A DNA stretch of 64,000 nucleotides, from NCBI RefSeq assembly GCF_001006325.2, contig NZ_LBIA02000001.1, positions 1,303,501-1,367,500 on the forward strand, read 5' to 3'. The notes beneath the pieces are model-generated. The model did no database searches and was not told the origin of the DNA. It worked only from the letters and a program-made list of their open reading frames with translations. Source of the DNA: Afipia massiliensis. GTDB lineage: Bacteria > Pseudomonadota > Alphaproteobacteria > Rhizobiales > Xanthobacteraceae. Each line of letters opens with the position of its first letter. Position 1 is the first letter of the stretch. Below are positions 56,558-64,000 of the stretch, piece by piece. A program made the position numbers and the translations under genes.

Positions 56558-57559
56558 CTAGATCGGCAGGCCCGCTGTCTGCGCCAACGCCTTCAGCGAC
56601 GCCTGCGGCCGCGCGCCGATATGCTGGATCACCTCGGCGGCGGCCAGCGCGCCAAGCCGCCCGCACTGCTCATGACTGAGACCGCGTACGATGCCGAACA
56701 GGAATCCGGCGGCGAACAGGTCGCCCGCGCCGGTGGTGTCCACCACCTGCTTCACCGGAAATGCCGGGACCGGCGTTACCTTGTCCTTCGCAACAACCAC
56801 GCAGCCCTTTTCGCTGCGGGTGACGACAGCGAGCTCCGCATCGTTGCGCAATTGCGCCAGCGCCTTGTCGAAATCGTCGGTCTGATAGAGCGAAGTCAGT
56901 TCAGCCTCGTTGGCGAACACCAGATCGACCGTTTTGGTCCGGATCAGGTCGAGGAATTCGTCGCGGTAACGGCCGACACAAAAAGCGTCCGACAGCGTCA
57001 GCGCCACGCTGCGCTTGTTGTCGTGAGCGATTTTGGAGGCTTTGAGAAATGCCTCTTTCGCATTGGCCGGGTCCCACAGATAGCCTTCGAGATAGACGAT
57101 CGAGGACGCCGCGATCTGCGCCGGATCGATATCGGCAGGCGACAGGTCCTGCGCCGCGCCGAGATAGGTGTTCATGGTGCGCTCGCCGTCCGGCGTCACC
57201 AGAATATAAGAACATCCGGTGGCCGGGCCGTCCGTCGCAGCCGCCGTCGTGAACGCGACGTTCGCCGCGCGAATGTCGTGGCTGTACATGCGGCCGATCT
57301 GGTCGTCCTTGACCTTGCCGACATACGCAGCCTTCGCGCCAAAACCGGCCACGCCGAAAATCGTGTTCGCGGCCGAGCCGCCCGACATCTCGATGGCCGG
57401 ACCCATGGCCGCGTAGATCGCAGTGGCACGCGCCTCGTCGATCAGCGCCATCGAGCCCTTGGCCATGCCGTGCTGGCCGAGAAAAGCATCGTCGGTCTGC
57501 ACCAGAATATCGAAGATGGCGTTGCCGATCCCGAGAACGTCGTATGTCGCTGCGGTCAT
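56558..57559 (-). CDS. PfkB family carbohydrate/nucleoside kinase (adenosine kinase-like)
   Basis: A 333-residue sugar kinase. The N-terminal GIGNAIFDILVQTDDAFL and MSGGSAANTIFGVAGFGAKAAYVGKVKDD signature and the C-terminal VVDTTGAGDLFAAGFLFGIVRG (anion hole and catalytic Asp) define PfkB. The form is close to bacterial proteins annotated adenosine kinase; a ribokinase-like activity on another sugar or nucleoside is possible. It is divergent from murJ, with about 125 bases between. Confidence 0.93.
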   Translation of the reverse strand: MTAATYDVLGIGNAIFDILVQTDDAFLGQHGMAKGSMALIDEARATAIYAAMGPAIEMSGGSAANTIFGVAGFGAKAAYVGKVKDDQIGRMYSHDIRAANVAFTTAAATDGPATGCSYILVTPDGERTMNTYLGAAQDLSPADIDPAQIAASSIVYLEGYLWDPANAKEAFLKASKIAHDNKRSVALTLSDAFCVGRYRDEFLDLIRTKTVDLVFANEAELTSLYQTDDFDKALAQLRNDAELAVVTRSEKGCVVVAKDKVTPVPAFPVKQVVDTTGAGDLFAAGFLFGIVRGLSHEQCGRLGALAAAEVIQHIGARPQASLKALAQTAGLPI

Positions 57560-57685
57560 TAATGATAATCCTGCTGGGCGGGGGCCGGAACCGGCAAAAG
57601 CTGGTAATTCATGGGGCCATGAAGGTCCGGCGACCTATCACGACAATGCGCCCGCCAGCAAGCATGTGATCCGCAGAATAGTTCG

Positions 57686-59242
57686 ATGATCCGTCACATC
57701 CTCACCGTATCGACCGGAACGCTGGCGTCGCGAACGCTGGGGTTCATCCGCGATGCCCTGATCGCGGCGCTGCTCGGCGCCGGCCCGATCGCAGACGCAT
57801 TTCTGGTCGCCTTCCAGTTCATCAACGTGACGCGCCGCTCCTTCACCGAGGGCGCGCTGAACGCGGCGCTGGTGCCGCATTATCTGCGCGTGCGGGAATC
57901 CGAAGGCGCGGTCGCGGCAGCGGCCTTCGCGGGACGCGTGCTCGGCAGCGTCAGTCTCATTCTGATCGGCATCGCGCTGGTGCTGACCTTGCTGATGCCG
58001 CTCGTCATCACGGTGCTTGCGCCGGGGTTCGTCGGCCGTGAAACGCTGCAGTTCGCCATCGACGACGCACGGCTGATGATGCCCTATTTCGCGTTTGTCG
58101 GTCCCTCCATCGTGATGATCGGTGTCCTGAACGCCGAACACCGTTTCATGCTCACCGCGTTTTCGCCGGTGCTGTTCAACATCACCATGATCGTCGTGCT
58201 GATCGTGCTGCTGGTCTGGCGGCACGATCCGCTGTTCTCGGCCACCGTGATCGCGGGCGCGGTCGGCGTCGCCGGCTGTCTGCAAATGCTGATTCTGATT
58301 CAGCGCAGGCCATGGCGCGACGGCATCGCCACACCGATACGGATTTCATTTGACCCGCAAATTCGCGGATTTCTGCGCAAGGGCATCCCCGGCATGGTGG
58401 CCAATGCCGGCCCGCAATTCCTGATCGTAGCCGGCGCCATCATCGCTTCAAGCACGCCCGCCGCGGTGTCGTGGCTCTATTTCGCCAACCGCCTGATCGA
58501 ACTGCCGCTCGGCATGGTCGGTGTGGCGATGGGCACGGTGCTGGTGCCGGAACTTACCCGCGCCATCCGCAGCGGTGATCGGAAAGCCTTGATGCAGGCC
58601 GAATCCCGCGGGGCTGAACTCGCGACCGCGCTGGTCTTGCCGGCGACGCTCGGCCTGACCTTGCTCAGCGAACCGATCATCCGCGTGCTGTTCGAGCGTG
58701 GCGCATTCACACCGGCGGACACCGTTGCCACCGCACAGGCACTCTCGATTCTCGCCCTTGGCCTGCCGGCCCACGTTCTGGTCAAGGTGCTGGCTCCGGC
58801 GTTCTTCGCGCGCGAGGACACCAAGACTCCGCTGGCTGCAACGCTGCTCGGCATCGCAACGGCGGTGGTGTGCGGATTGTTCTTCGGGCACGCCTATGGC
58901 GCGAGCGGCGTCGCCGCCAGTATCTCGCTCGGTGCATGGTGCTGCGCAGCCGTGCTGGCCTGGCGCGGCGCGGCAACCTTCGGCTTTTCCATCGACGCCA
59001 CCGCGCGGCGGCGGCTGCCGCGCATCGCGATATGCGCGGGGGCGATGGGCGCGATGCTTTTCCTCGCCGAATCCTTCGTTTCCCCGGTAACGGCCACGGC
59101 AGGCTTTGCGGCCCAGATCACCATTCTCGGCGGGCTGGTGGCGGCCGGCGTGTCGTTTTACGGCCTGCTGCTGGACCTGTTCGGCGTGGTGAGCTGGGGT
59201 GAAGCCATCAGTAATTTGCGCGATGGCGGCTTGCGCGAGTAG
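57686..59242 (+). CDS. murJ: lipid II flippase MurJ
   Basis: A 518-residue inner-membrane flippase with about fourteen helices that moves the peptidoglycan precursor lipid II across the membrane. It begins [39 protein letters not shown], followed by [17 protein letters not shown], the family hallmark with conserved Arg and Glu of the central cavity. [49 protein letters not shown] is the second signature. trpS follows 71 bases later, an order often seen in this bacterial group. Confidence 0.97.
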   Translation: MIRHILTVSTGTLASRTLGFIRDALIAALLGAGPIADAFLVAFQFINVTRRSFTEGALNAALVPHYLRVRESEGAVAAAAFAGRVLGSVSLILIGIALVLTLLMPLVITVLAPGFVGRETLQFAIDDARLMMPYFAFVGPSIVMIGVLNAEHRFMLTAFSPVLFNITMIVVLIVLLVWRHDPLFSATVIAGAVGVAGCLQMLILIQRRPWRDGIATPIRISFDPQIRGFLRKGIPGMVANAGPQFLIVAGAIIASSTPAAVSWLYFANRLIELPLGMVGVAMGTVLVPELTRAIRSGDRKALMQAESRGAELATALVLPATLGLTLLSEPIIRVLFERGAFTPADTVATAQALSILALGLPAHVLVKVLAPAFFAREDTKTPLAATLLGIATAVVCGLFFGHAYGASGVAASISLGAWCCAAVLAWRGAATFGFSIDATARRRLPRIAICAGAMGAMLFLAESFVSPVTATAGFAAQITILGGLVAAGVSFYGLLLDLFGVVSWGEAISNLRDGGLRE

Positions 59243-59313
59243 CACCCGCGTGGCTAAAGACGACGCGCATTCAGGGGACGGCTGCCGGGCGGGCGGCACA
59301 GGAACGAGTAAAA

Positions 59314-60351
59314 ATGGTTGCAAAAGAACTGGTTTTTTCGGGCGTCCAGCCGACGGGCAATCTGCACCTCGGCAACTATCTCGGCGCCATCGTCAACTTC
59401 GTCAAACTCCAGGACACCCACAACTGCATCTACTGCGTGGTGGATCTGCATGCCATTACCGTCTGGCAGGACCCGGCCGAACTGACGCGCACGATCCGCG
59501 AGGTCACCGCGGCCTTCATCGCCAGTGGCATCGATCCGAAAAAGCACATTGTGTTCAACCAGAGCCAGGTTTCCGAACACGCTGAACTCGCCTGGGTGTT
59601 CAACTGCGTGGCGCGGCTGGGCTGGCTGAACCGCATGACCCAGTTCAAGGAGAAGGCCGGCAAGGACCGCGAAAACGCATCGGTCGGCCTCTACGCCTAT
59701 CCGAACCTGATGGCCGCCGACATTCTCGTCTATCGCGCGACCCATGTGCCGGTCGGCGAAGACCAGAAGCAGCACCTGGAACTGGCGCGCGACATTGCGC
59801 AAAAATTCAACAACGACTTTTCTGACTCGATCCGCGCGCACAATTTCGGCGAGAAGTTCTTCCCGATGCCGGAGCCGCTGATCACCGGCCCCGCCACGCG
59901 GGTGATGTCGCTGCGCGACGGCACCAAGAAGATGTCGAAGTCGGATCCATCCGATTACTCGCGCATCAACCTCACCGACGATGCCGACAGCATCGCGCAA
60001 AAAGTCCGCAAGGCGAAAACCGATCCGGAGCCGTTGCCGAGCGAGGAAGAGGGCCTGAAGAACCGTCCCGAGGCCGACAATCTGGTCGGCATCTATGCTG
60101 CGTTGTCGGGACAGCCCCGGCCGGATGTGCTGCGAGAATTCGGCGGCGGACAATTCTCGGGCTTCAAGTCAACGCTGGTTGATCTTGCGGTTTCCAAGCT
60201 CGGGCCGATTGGCGCCGAGATGAAGAAACTGACACAGGACACCGCCTATGTGGACGCTGTGCTGGCTGACGGCGCGGACCGGGCCCGCGTCATCGCAGCC
60301 GAAACCATGAATGCGGTGAAGGACATCGTTGGCTTGATCCGCAAGAAGTAA
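59314..60351 (+). CDS. trpS: tryptophanyl-tRNA synthetase
   Basis: A 345-residue class I aminoacyl-tRNA synthetase that charges tRNA-Trp. The HIGH-type motif is [19 protein letters not shown] and the KMSKS loop is [16 protein letters not shown]. Tryptophan-pocket segments [30 protein letters not shown] are conserved. Ends [11 protein letters not shown]. The length is that of bacterial TrpS. It probably shares a transcript with murJ. GGAACGAG lies before the ATG. Confidence 0.98.
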   Translation: MVAKELVFSGVQPTGNLHLGNYLGAIVNFVKLQDTHNCIYCVVDLHAITVWQDPAELTRTIREVTAAFIASGIDPKKHIVFNQSQVSEHAELAWVFNCVARLGWLNRMTQFKEKAGKDRENASVGLYAYPNLMAADILVYRATHVPVGEDQKQHLELARDIAQKFNNDFSDSIRAHNFGEKFFPMPEPLITGPATRVMSLRDGTKKMSKSDPSDYSRINLTDDADSIAQKVRKAKTDPEPLPSEEEGLKNRPEADNLVGIYAALSGQPRPDVLREFGGGQFSGFKSTLVDLAVSKLGPIGAEMKKLTQDTAYVDAVLADGADRARVIAAETMNAVKDIVGLIRKK

Positions 60352-60490
60352 CCTCGCTCACCATCGATGTGAGGTCATCGCGGGACGCATGCCGCGAAGG
60401 CGCGAATCAAGTTCCGTCAAGTCTCTTCTCGCCTTGTCGGCGCGCCCTCGCGCGTGGCAGCATGACGCCGGTTCATCATCCGGGACATGC

Positions 60491-60985
60491 ATGAGCAGCC
60501 AGCGACGAAGCTACGAGCAGGGCCACAAGCCGAAATGTCTGGTCGTCGTTGACGACACCGCGGAGGGCGACCGCGCGGTGTATTACGCAAGCCGCTGGGC
60601 AGTCCGTGTCGGCGGCGGCGTCGTGATGCTGCGTGTCATCGACACTGGCGACCGTAATCAGCAATGGCTTGGCGTGGCCGACATCATGCGCGCGGAGGCC
60701 GAGGAGATCGCCAATGCGGCGCTCGACCGCGCCTCAGGCCGCGCCAACGGCATCGCGGCCATCACGCCGGAGCGTGTGATCCGCGAAGGCGACCCCGGCG
60801 AGCAGATTCTCGACGTCATCGACAAGGACGTCGACATTGCGATGCTTGTCCTGGCGGCCAGCGCAGGCGCAGAGGGGCCGGGCCCGATTATCACCCTGCT
60901 GGCGAAAAGCGCCGGGACATTTCCGATTCCGATCACCGTGGTCCCGGGCAGCCTCAGCGATATCGACCTCGACTCGCTGTCATAA
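60491..60985 (+). CDS. universal stress protein (UspA family)
   Basis: A 164-residue single Usp domain. CLVVVDDTAEGDRAVYYASRWAVRVGGGVVMLRVID is the first strand-helix, then PERVIREGDPGEQILDVIDKDVDIAMLVLAASAG and GPIITLLAKSAGTFPIPITVVPGSL. The ATP-binding G2xG9xS motif is altered at the C-terminal end (GAEGPGPIITLLAKSAG), so nucleotide binding is uncertain. The ATG at 60491 is used; the frame is open upstream without similarity. Likely a stress-protective protein. Confidence 0.9.
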   Translation: MSSQRRSYEQGHKPKCLVVVDDTAEGDRAVYYASRWAVRVGGGVVMLRVIDTGDRNQQWLGVADIMRAEAEEIANAALDRASGRANGIAAITPERVIREGDPGEQILDVIDKDVDIAMLVLAASAGAEGPGPIITLLAKSAGTFPIPITVVPGSLSDIDLDSLS

Positions 60986-60994
60986 CCTATCCCC

Positions 60995-61025
60995 TCGTCG
61001 TCCCCGGGAAGGCGGGGACGACCCA
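60995..61025. repeat. single hairpin GTCGTCCCC...GGGGACGAC
   Basis: Arms GTCGTCCCCG / GCGGGGACGAC with centre GGAAG form a short stem between usp and nfu. It looks like a half-unit of the GTCCCCGC repeat family seen at 7984 and 51598. It could also terminate usp. Confidence 0.7.
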
Positions 61026-61159
61026 TAATTGAGTTCACGTCCCCGGAACACCCGCCATGCGGTCTTGATCGGGCTGTTTCAGCCGCTATCTGTGCTATAG
61101 GGACCCCTCACTTAACCCGTTCGCGCCGGCCTTGAACCGGCGATGCGCCGGAGATTTCG

Positions 61160-61726
61160 ATGTTTATCCAGACCGAAGCGACGCCTAATCCCGCCACCCT
61201 GAAGTTCATTCCCGGCCGTGCCGTGCTCGACAGCGGCACCATGGAATTCACCGACCGCGACTCCGCCACCCGCTCGCCGTTGGCCGAACGGCTGTTCGCC
61301 GTGCCGGGCGTCACCGGGGTGTTTTACGGCTCCGATTTCGTGACCGTCACCAAGGACGACAGCGACTGGCAGCACCTCAAGCCTGCGATCCTTGGCGTCA
61401 TCATGGAACACTATATGTCCGGCGCGCCGCTGCTCGCCGACGGCCAGGTCGCGGACGGCGACGCGCCGCACGCCGAGGAATTCTTCAGCGAGGCCGACAC
61501 CGAGACGGTCGCAGTTATCAAGGACCTGCTTGAGACGCGCATCCGTCCGGCGGTCGCCAGCGACGGCGGCGACATCACCTTCCGCGGCTTCAAGGACGGT
61601 ATCGTCTATCTCGACATGAAGGGCTCCTGCGCCGGCTGTCCGTCATCGACCGCGACGCTGAAGCACGGCATCCAGAACCTGTTGAAGCACTTCATTCCGG
61701 ACGTGGTCGAAGTCCGGCCGATGTGA
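61160..61726 (+). CDS. NifU/Nfu family iron-sulfur cluster scaffold
   Basis: A 188-residue scaffold. The N-terminal Nfu_N domain (MFIQTEATPNPATLKFIPGR, FAVPGVTGVFYGSDFVTVTK) is followed by the NifU C-terminal domain with ETRIRPAVASDGGDITF and the cluster-binding GSCAGCPSSTATLKHGIQN (CxxC). It carries or transfers a [4Fe-4S] cluster to target proteins. CGGAG lies before the ATG at 61160. No suf or isc genes are adjacent. Confidence 0.95.
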   Translation: MFIQTEATPNPATLKFIPGRAVLDSGTMEFTDRDSATRSPLAERLFAVPGVTGVFYGSDFVTVTKDDSDWQHLKPAILGVIMEHYMSGAPLLADGQVADGDAPHAEEFFSEADTETVAVIKDLLETRIRPAVASDGGDITFRGFKDGIVYLDMKGSCAGCPSSTATLKHGIQNLLKHFIPDVVEVRPM

Positions 61727-61768
61727 TCGGCTGAGTTTCTCTCAAGTCAATTCACGCACAGATTTGTC

Positions 61769-61791
61769 ATGGCCGGGCTTGTCCCGGCCAT
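61769..61791. repeat. perfect palindrome ATGGCCGGG-cttgt-CCCGGCCAT, second copy
   Basis: Identical 23 bases to 40566-40588. It lies about 40 bases after nfu and before tsaB. Confidence 0.85.
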
Positions 61792-61965
61792 TTCGATTTT
61801 GGGGCACCGCGCTCGTTCCATCCAGATCGATCACCGGGACATAGGCGAGCGGAAGCGACGCCGTTCTTCGAACGGCTATCCCCGGTGATGACCCGTGTTT
61901 GCATCATCGCCAGTTGGCATTCTTTGGCATTCCTCGGAAGCCTCCAACGGTGCTAGATCACTCCC

Positions 61966-62655
61966 ATGATCGTTCTTGCCATAGATACCGCGCTGGACTA
62001 CTGCGCCGCTGCCGTCCTGGATGCGGGTGCACGAACCATGATCGCGCACGAAACGCTGGAGATGAAGCGCGGCCACGCCGAGGCGCTGATGCCGCTGATC
62101 GCGCGCGTCATGAAAGCCTCCGGCCTGCGTTACCTTGACCTCAACCGCGTCGCCGTCACCACCGGGCCCGGCAGCTTTACGGGATTACGTGTCGGCATCT
62201 CGGCGGCGCGCGGCATTGGCCTTGCCGCCGACAAGCCGGTGATCGGTCTCACCACCCTGTCGGCCTATGTCGCGCCGCTGGTCGCCGAACAAGGCGAGCA
62301 GCCGATCATCGCCGCGATCGACGCACGGCACGACCACGTTTATTTTCAGGTCGTCGCCGGCAACGGTTCAGCCTTGATGCGGCCAGCCGTCGTTCCAATC
62401 GAGGACACCTTCGCGGCGTCACGTTTCGGTGCGCTGCGCATGGTCGGGAATGCCGCGCGCATCCTTGCGGATCGCTGGCCGCGCAACGTGCCCGCGCCCT
62501 CCCTGGTTGATCCCAAACCTGGCCCCGACATTGCGTGGGTCGCATGGATCGGAGCCGCCACCGAGCCGGACGCCGCACCGCCCAAGCCGTTCTACCTGCG
62601 CCTCCCCGACGCCAAGCCGAAGGCCGGCTTTTCTTTGCCGGATGCGCGGTCTTAA
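61966..62655 (+). CDS. tsaB: tRNA threonylcarbamoyladenosine biosynthesis protein TsaB
   Basis: A 229-residue ASKHA-fold partner of TsaD in forming t6A in tRNAs reading ANN codons. Begins IVLAIDTALDYCAAAVLD, contains RGHAEALMPLIARVM and the signature VTTGPGSFTGLRVGISAARGIGLA, then PIIAAIDARHDHVYFQV. The C-terminal PKPFYLRLPDAKPK is typical. Two bases separate its stop from rimI, so tsaB-rimI is one transcript, and fur follows, an order common in alphaproteobacteria. Confidence 0.96.
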   Translation: MIVLAIDTALDYCAAAVLDAGARTMIAHETLEMKRGHAEALMPLIARVMKASGLRYLDLNRVAVTTGPGSFTGLRVGISAARGIGLAADKPVIGLTTLSAYVAPLVAEQGEQPIIAAIDARHDHVYFQVVAGNGSALMRPAVVPIEDTFAASRFGALRMVGNAARILADRWPRNVPAPSLVDPKPGPDIAWVAWIGAATEPDAAPPKPFYLRLPDAKPKAGFSLPDARS

Positions 62656-62657
62656 GC

Positions 62658-63164
62658 ATGCCGCGCCTTCCTGCATTTCTCACCGGACTTCTGCCACAAC
62701 TCTTCAAACGGCCCGATGCCACGGTCGAGCCCGCGAACCTGCGCGATGCGCCGCGACTGTCGCAACTGCACCGCGCCTCATTTCATCGCGGCTGGGGTAC
62801 GGAAGAATTCGAGCAGATTCTGATCGAGCGCAATGCGCTTGCACATCGGCTGCGGCTTGGTGGAACGACCATCGGCTTTATCGTGTCGCGCACTGCGGCA
62901 GACGAAGCGGAAATCCTCTCTGTCGCAGTTGCAGAGAAGCATCGCGGCCACGGCTTTTCACGTGACCTGCTGCGCACGCATCTCGGACATCTCGCTGGAC
63001 TCGGCCTGAAAACCGTGTTTCTCGAAGTCGAGGAAAACAACCGCCCTGCCCGCGCGCTTTATGAACGCGCCGGATTTCGTGTCGTTGGCCGCCGCGAACG
63101 GTACTACAAGGACGCCAGCGGCGAACAATTGAACGCCGTGGTGATGCAACGAGACTTGTCGTAA
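62658..63164 (+). CDS. rimI: ribosomal-protein/tRNA-associated N-acetyltransferase RimI
   Basis: A 168-residue GNAT enzyme. The acetyl-CoA site is SVAVAEKHRGHGFSRDLLRTHL, preceded by FHRGWGTEEFEQIL and followed by FLEVEENNRPARALYERAGFRVVGRRERYY, the RimI pattern including the C-terminal YY. It acetylates the N-terminus of ribosomal protein S18 or others. About 20 extra residues precede the family start. It is immediately downstream of tsaB and probably co-transcribed. Confidence 0.94.
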   Translation: MPRLPAFLTGLLPQLFKRPDATVEPANLRDAPRLSQLHRASFHRGWGTEEFEQILIERNALAHRLRLGGTTIGFIVSRTAADEAEILSVAVAEKHRGHGFSRDLLRTHLGHLAGLGLKTVFLEVEENNRPARALYERAGFRVVGRRERYYKDASGEQLNAVVMQRDLS

Positions 63165-63212
63165 GCTCCCTGTGGTGGCAAAACACGTGCACCTCCTTAG
63201 GAAACTGGCGTC

Positions 63213-63677
63213 ATGACGTCCCTCAAATCCATGCCCACAGGCAAGCATACGGATATCGAAAAGCGCTGCGCTGCGGCCGGCATGCGCATGACCGAGCAGC
63301 GCCGCGTCATCGCGCGCGTGCTGGCGGAAGCCGTGGACCATCCCGACGTCGAGGAACTTTACCGTCGCTGCGTCGCGGTCGATGACAAAATCTCGATCTC
63401 GACGGTCTACCGCACCGTGAAGCTGTTCGAAGACGCCGGCATTATCGAGCGTCACGATTTCCGCGAGGGCCGCGCCCGCTATGAGCAGGTGCCCGAAAGC
63501 CATCATGATCATCTCATCAATCTGCGCGACGGCAAGGTGATCGAATTCACCTCCGAGGAGATCGAGAAACTCCAGACCGAGATCGCGCGCAAGCTCGGCT
63601 ACAAGCTGGTCGATCACCGGCTTGAGCTGTATTGCGTGCCATTGGACGAAAAAACTCGGGACGACGACAAGACTTGA
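63213..63677 (+). CDS. fur: Fur family metal-responsive regulator (Fur/Mur)
   Basis: A 154-residue metalloregulator. The winged helix contains RMTEQRRVIARVLAEAVDHPDVEELYRRC and SISTVYRTVKLFEDAGIIERHDF. Metal ligands lie in ESHHDHLINLRDGKVIEF. The structural Cys pairs (CxxC) of E. coli Fur are absent, as in alphaproteobacterial Mur/Fur, which respond to manganese or iron. The context tsaB-rimI-fur is typical. The partner HAD gene overlaps its stop. Confidence 0.95.
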   Translation: MTSLKSMPTGKHTDIEKRCAAAGMRMTEQRRVIARVLAEAVDHPDVEELYRRCVAVDDKISISTVYRTVKLFEDAGIIERHDFREGRARYEQVPESHHDHLINLRDGKVIEFTSEEIEKLQTEIARKLGYKLVDHRLELYCVPLDEKTRDDDKT

Positions 63678-64000
63678 GCCCTTCCTCCACTTGCGATCTT
63701 ATCATCTTCGATTGCGACGGCGTGCTCGTCGACAGCGAGGCGCTGGCCTGCGTGGTTCATGCCGATGTGCTGACGCAGCACGGCTATGCAATCTCCGCCG
63801 AGCAGGTGCACGATCGTTTCCTCGGGCGTTCCGCGCGTGAGGCAAGGCTGGAAGTCGAGACCGAACTCGGCCGCGCCTTTCCCGACGCCTATACCGCGCA
63901 ATTGAGAGCTACGATTGACCGCGTGTTCGGCGAGCAGCTCCAGCCTGTTCCATACATCGCCGACACGCTCGGCAGATTGTCCCAGCGCATCTGCGTGGCG
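63674..64000 (+). CDS. HAD family hydrolase, partial
   Basis: The first 109 codons of a haloacid-dehalogenase-like phosphatase, cut by the right edge. Motif I is LIIFDCDGVLVDSEA, with the nucleophile Asp and the DGVLVDSE pattern of beta-phosphoglucomutase/phosphoglycolate phosphatase types. The cap follows (HADVLTQHGYAISAEQVHDRFLGRS). The only early start is a TTG at 63674 that overlaps the fur stop; no ATG precedes motif I. Translational coupling to fur is likely. Substrate unknown. Confidence 0.88.
   Translation, partial: MSPSSTCDLIIFDCDGVLVDSEALACVVHADVLTQHGYAISAEQVHDRFLGRSAREARLEVETELGRAFPDAYTAQLRATIDRVFGEQLQPVPYIADTLGRLSQRICVA

Overview
The window reads as a chromosomal segment of a high-GC alphaproteobacterium, most likely of the Bradyrhizobium / Rhodopseudomonas / Afipia / Nitrobacter group (Nitrobacteraceae). 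The reasons are the rpsT ... dnaA-dnaN-recF-gyrB order, two small secreted DUF3551-type proteins, an alphaproteobacterial Fur/Mur without the usual CxxC, and several families of GC-rich palindromic intergenic repeats. The genus is an inference; no 16S gene is present. Nearly all the DNA is coding, and I see no prophage, transposase, integrase or CRISPR array.

Layout. 1-1557: a cobalt-type nitrile hydratase operon (alpha, beta, accessory protein, all overlapping) whose alpha subunit has a strikingly His-rich N-terminus; the accessory gene runs off the left edge. 1.7-9.6 kb: conserved hypotheticals, dodecin, a PAS-PAS hybrid histidine kinase, a DUF3095 protein with cyclase-like metal motifs, YccF and a CHAD protein. 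9.7-14.0 kb: a compact set of cytochrome P450, acyl-CoA synthetase and saccharopine-dehydrogenase-like reductase that looks like a lipid or terpenoid pathway. 14.4-23.2 kb: a PAS-containing chemoreceptor, an EptA-like alkaline-phosphatase-superfamily transferase, tRNA-Arg(CCG), a slipin/NfeD pair and a GGEEF diguanylate cyclase. 23.5-36 kb: a divergent TetR/NmrA regulon with a clear palindromic operator, an SDR, a two-subunit molybdenum hydroxylase, a DMT exporter, a split AtuA-type pair, dienelactone hydrolase, a polysaccharide-export lipoprotein and MsrA.

36.2-44.5 kb is the replication core: rpsT, a gap of about 0.9 kb, a possible 38-codon leader frame with a strong Shine-Dalgarno, then dnaA, dnaN, recF and gyrB. 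44.6-57.6 kb is mixed metabolism and transport: MATE efflux, DUF2867, a DUF4239-like protein, MmgE/PrpD, malonyl-CoA decarboxylase, pirin, SDR, enoyl-CoA hydratase, a SulP-STAS-cyclic-nucleotide fusion transporter and a PfkB kinase. 57.7-64 kb is housekeeping: murJ, trpS, a universal stress protein, an Nfu/NifU scaffold, tsaB, rimI, fur/mur and the start of a HAD phosphatase.

The best candidates for something under-described are the P450/ligase/reductase cassette, the cyclase-like DUF3095 protein, the His-rich nitrile hydratase, the SulP-STAS-cNMP fusion, the TetR operator, and a small gene whose ribosome-binding site lies inside an inverted repeat. No single feature proves a wholly new system.
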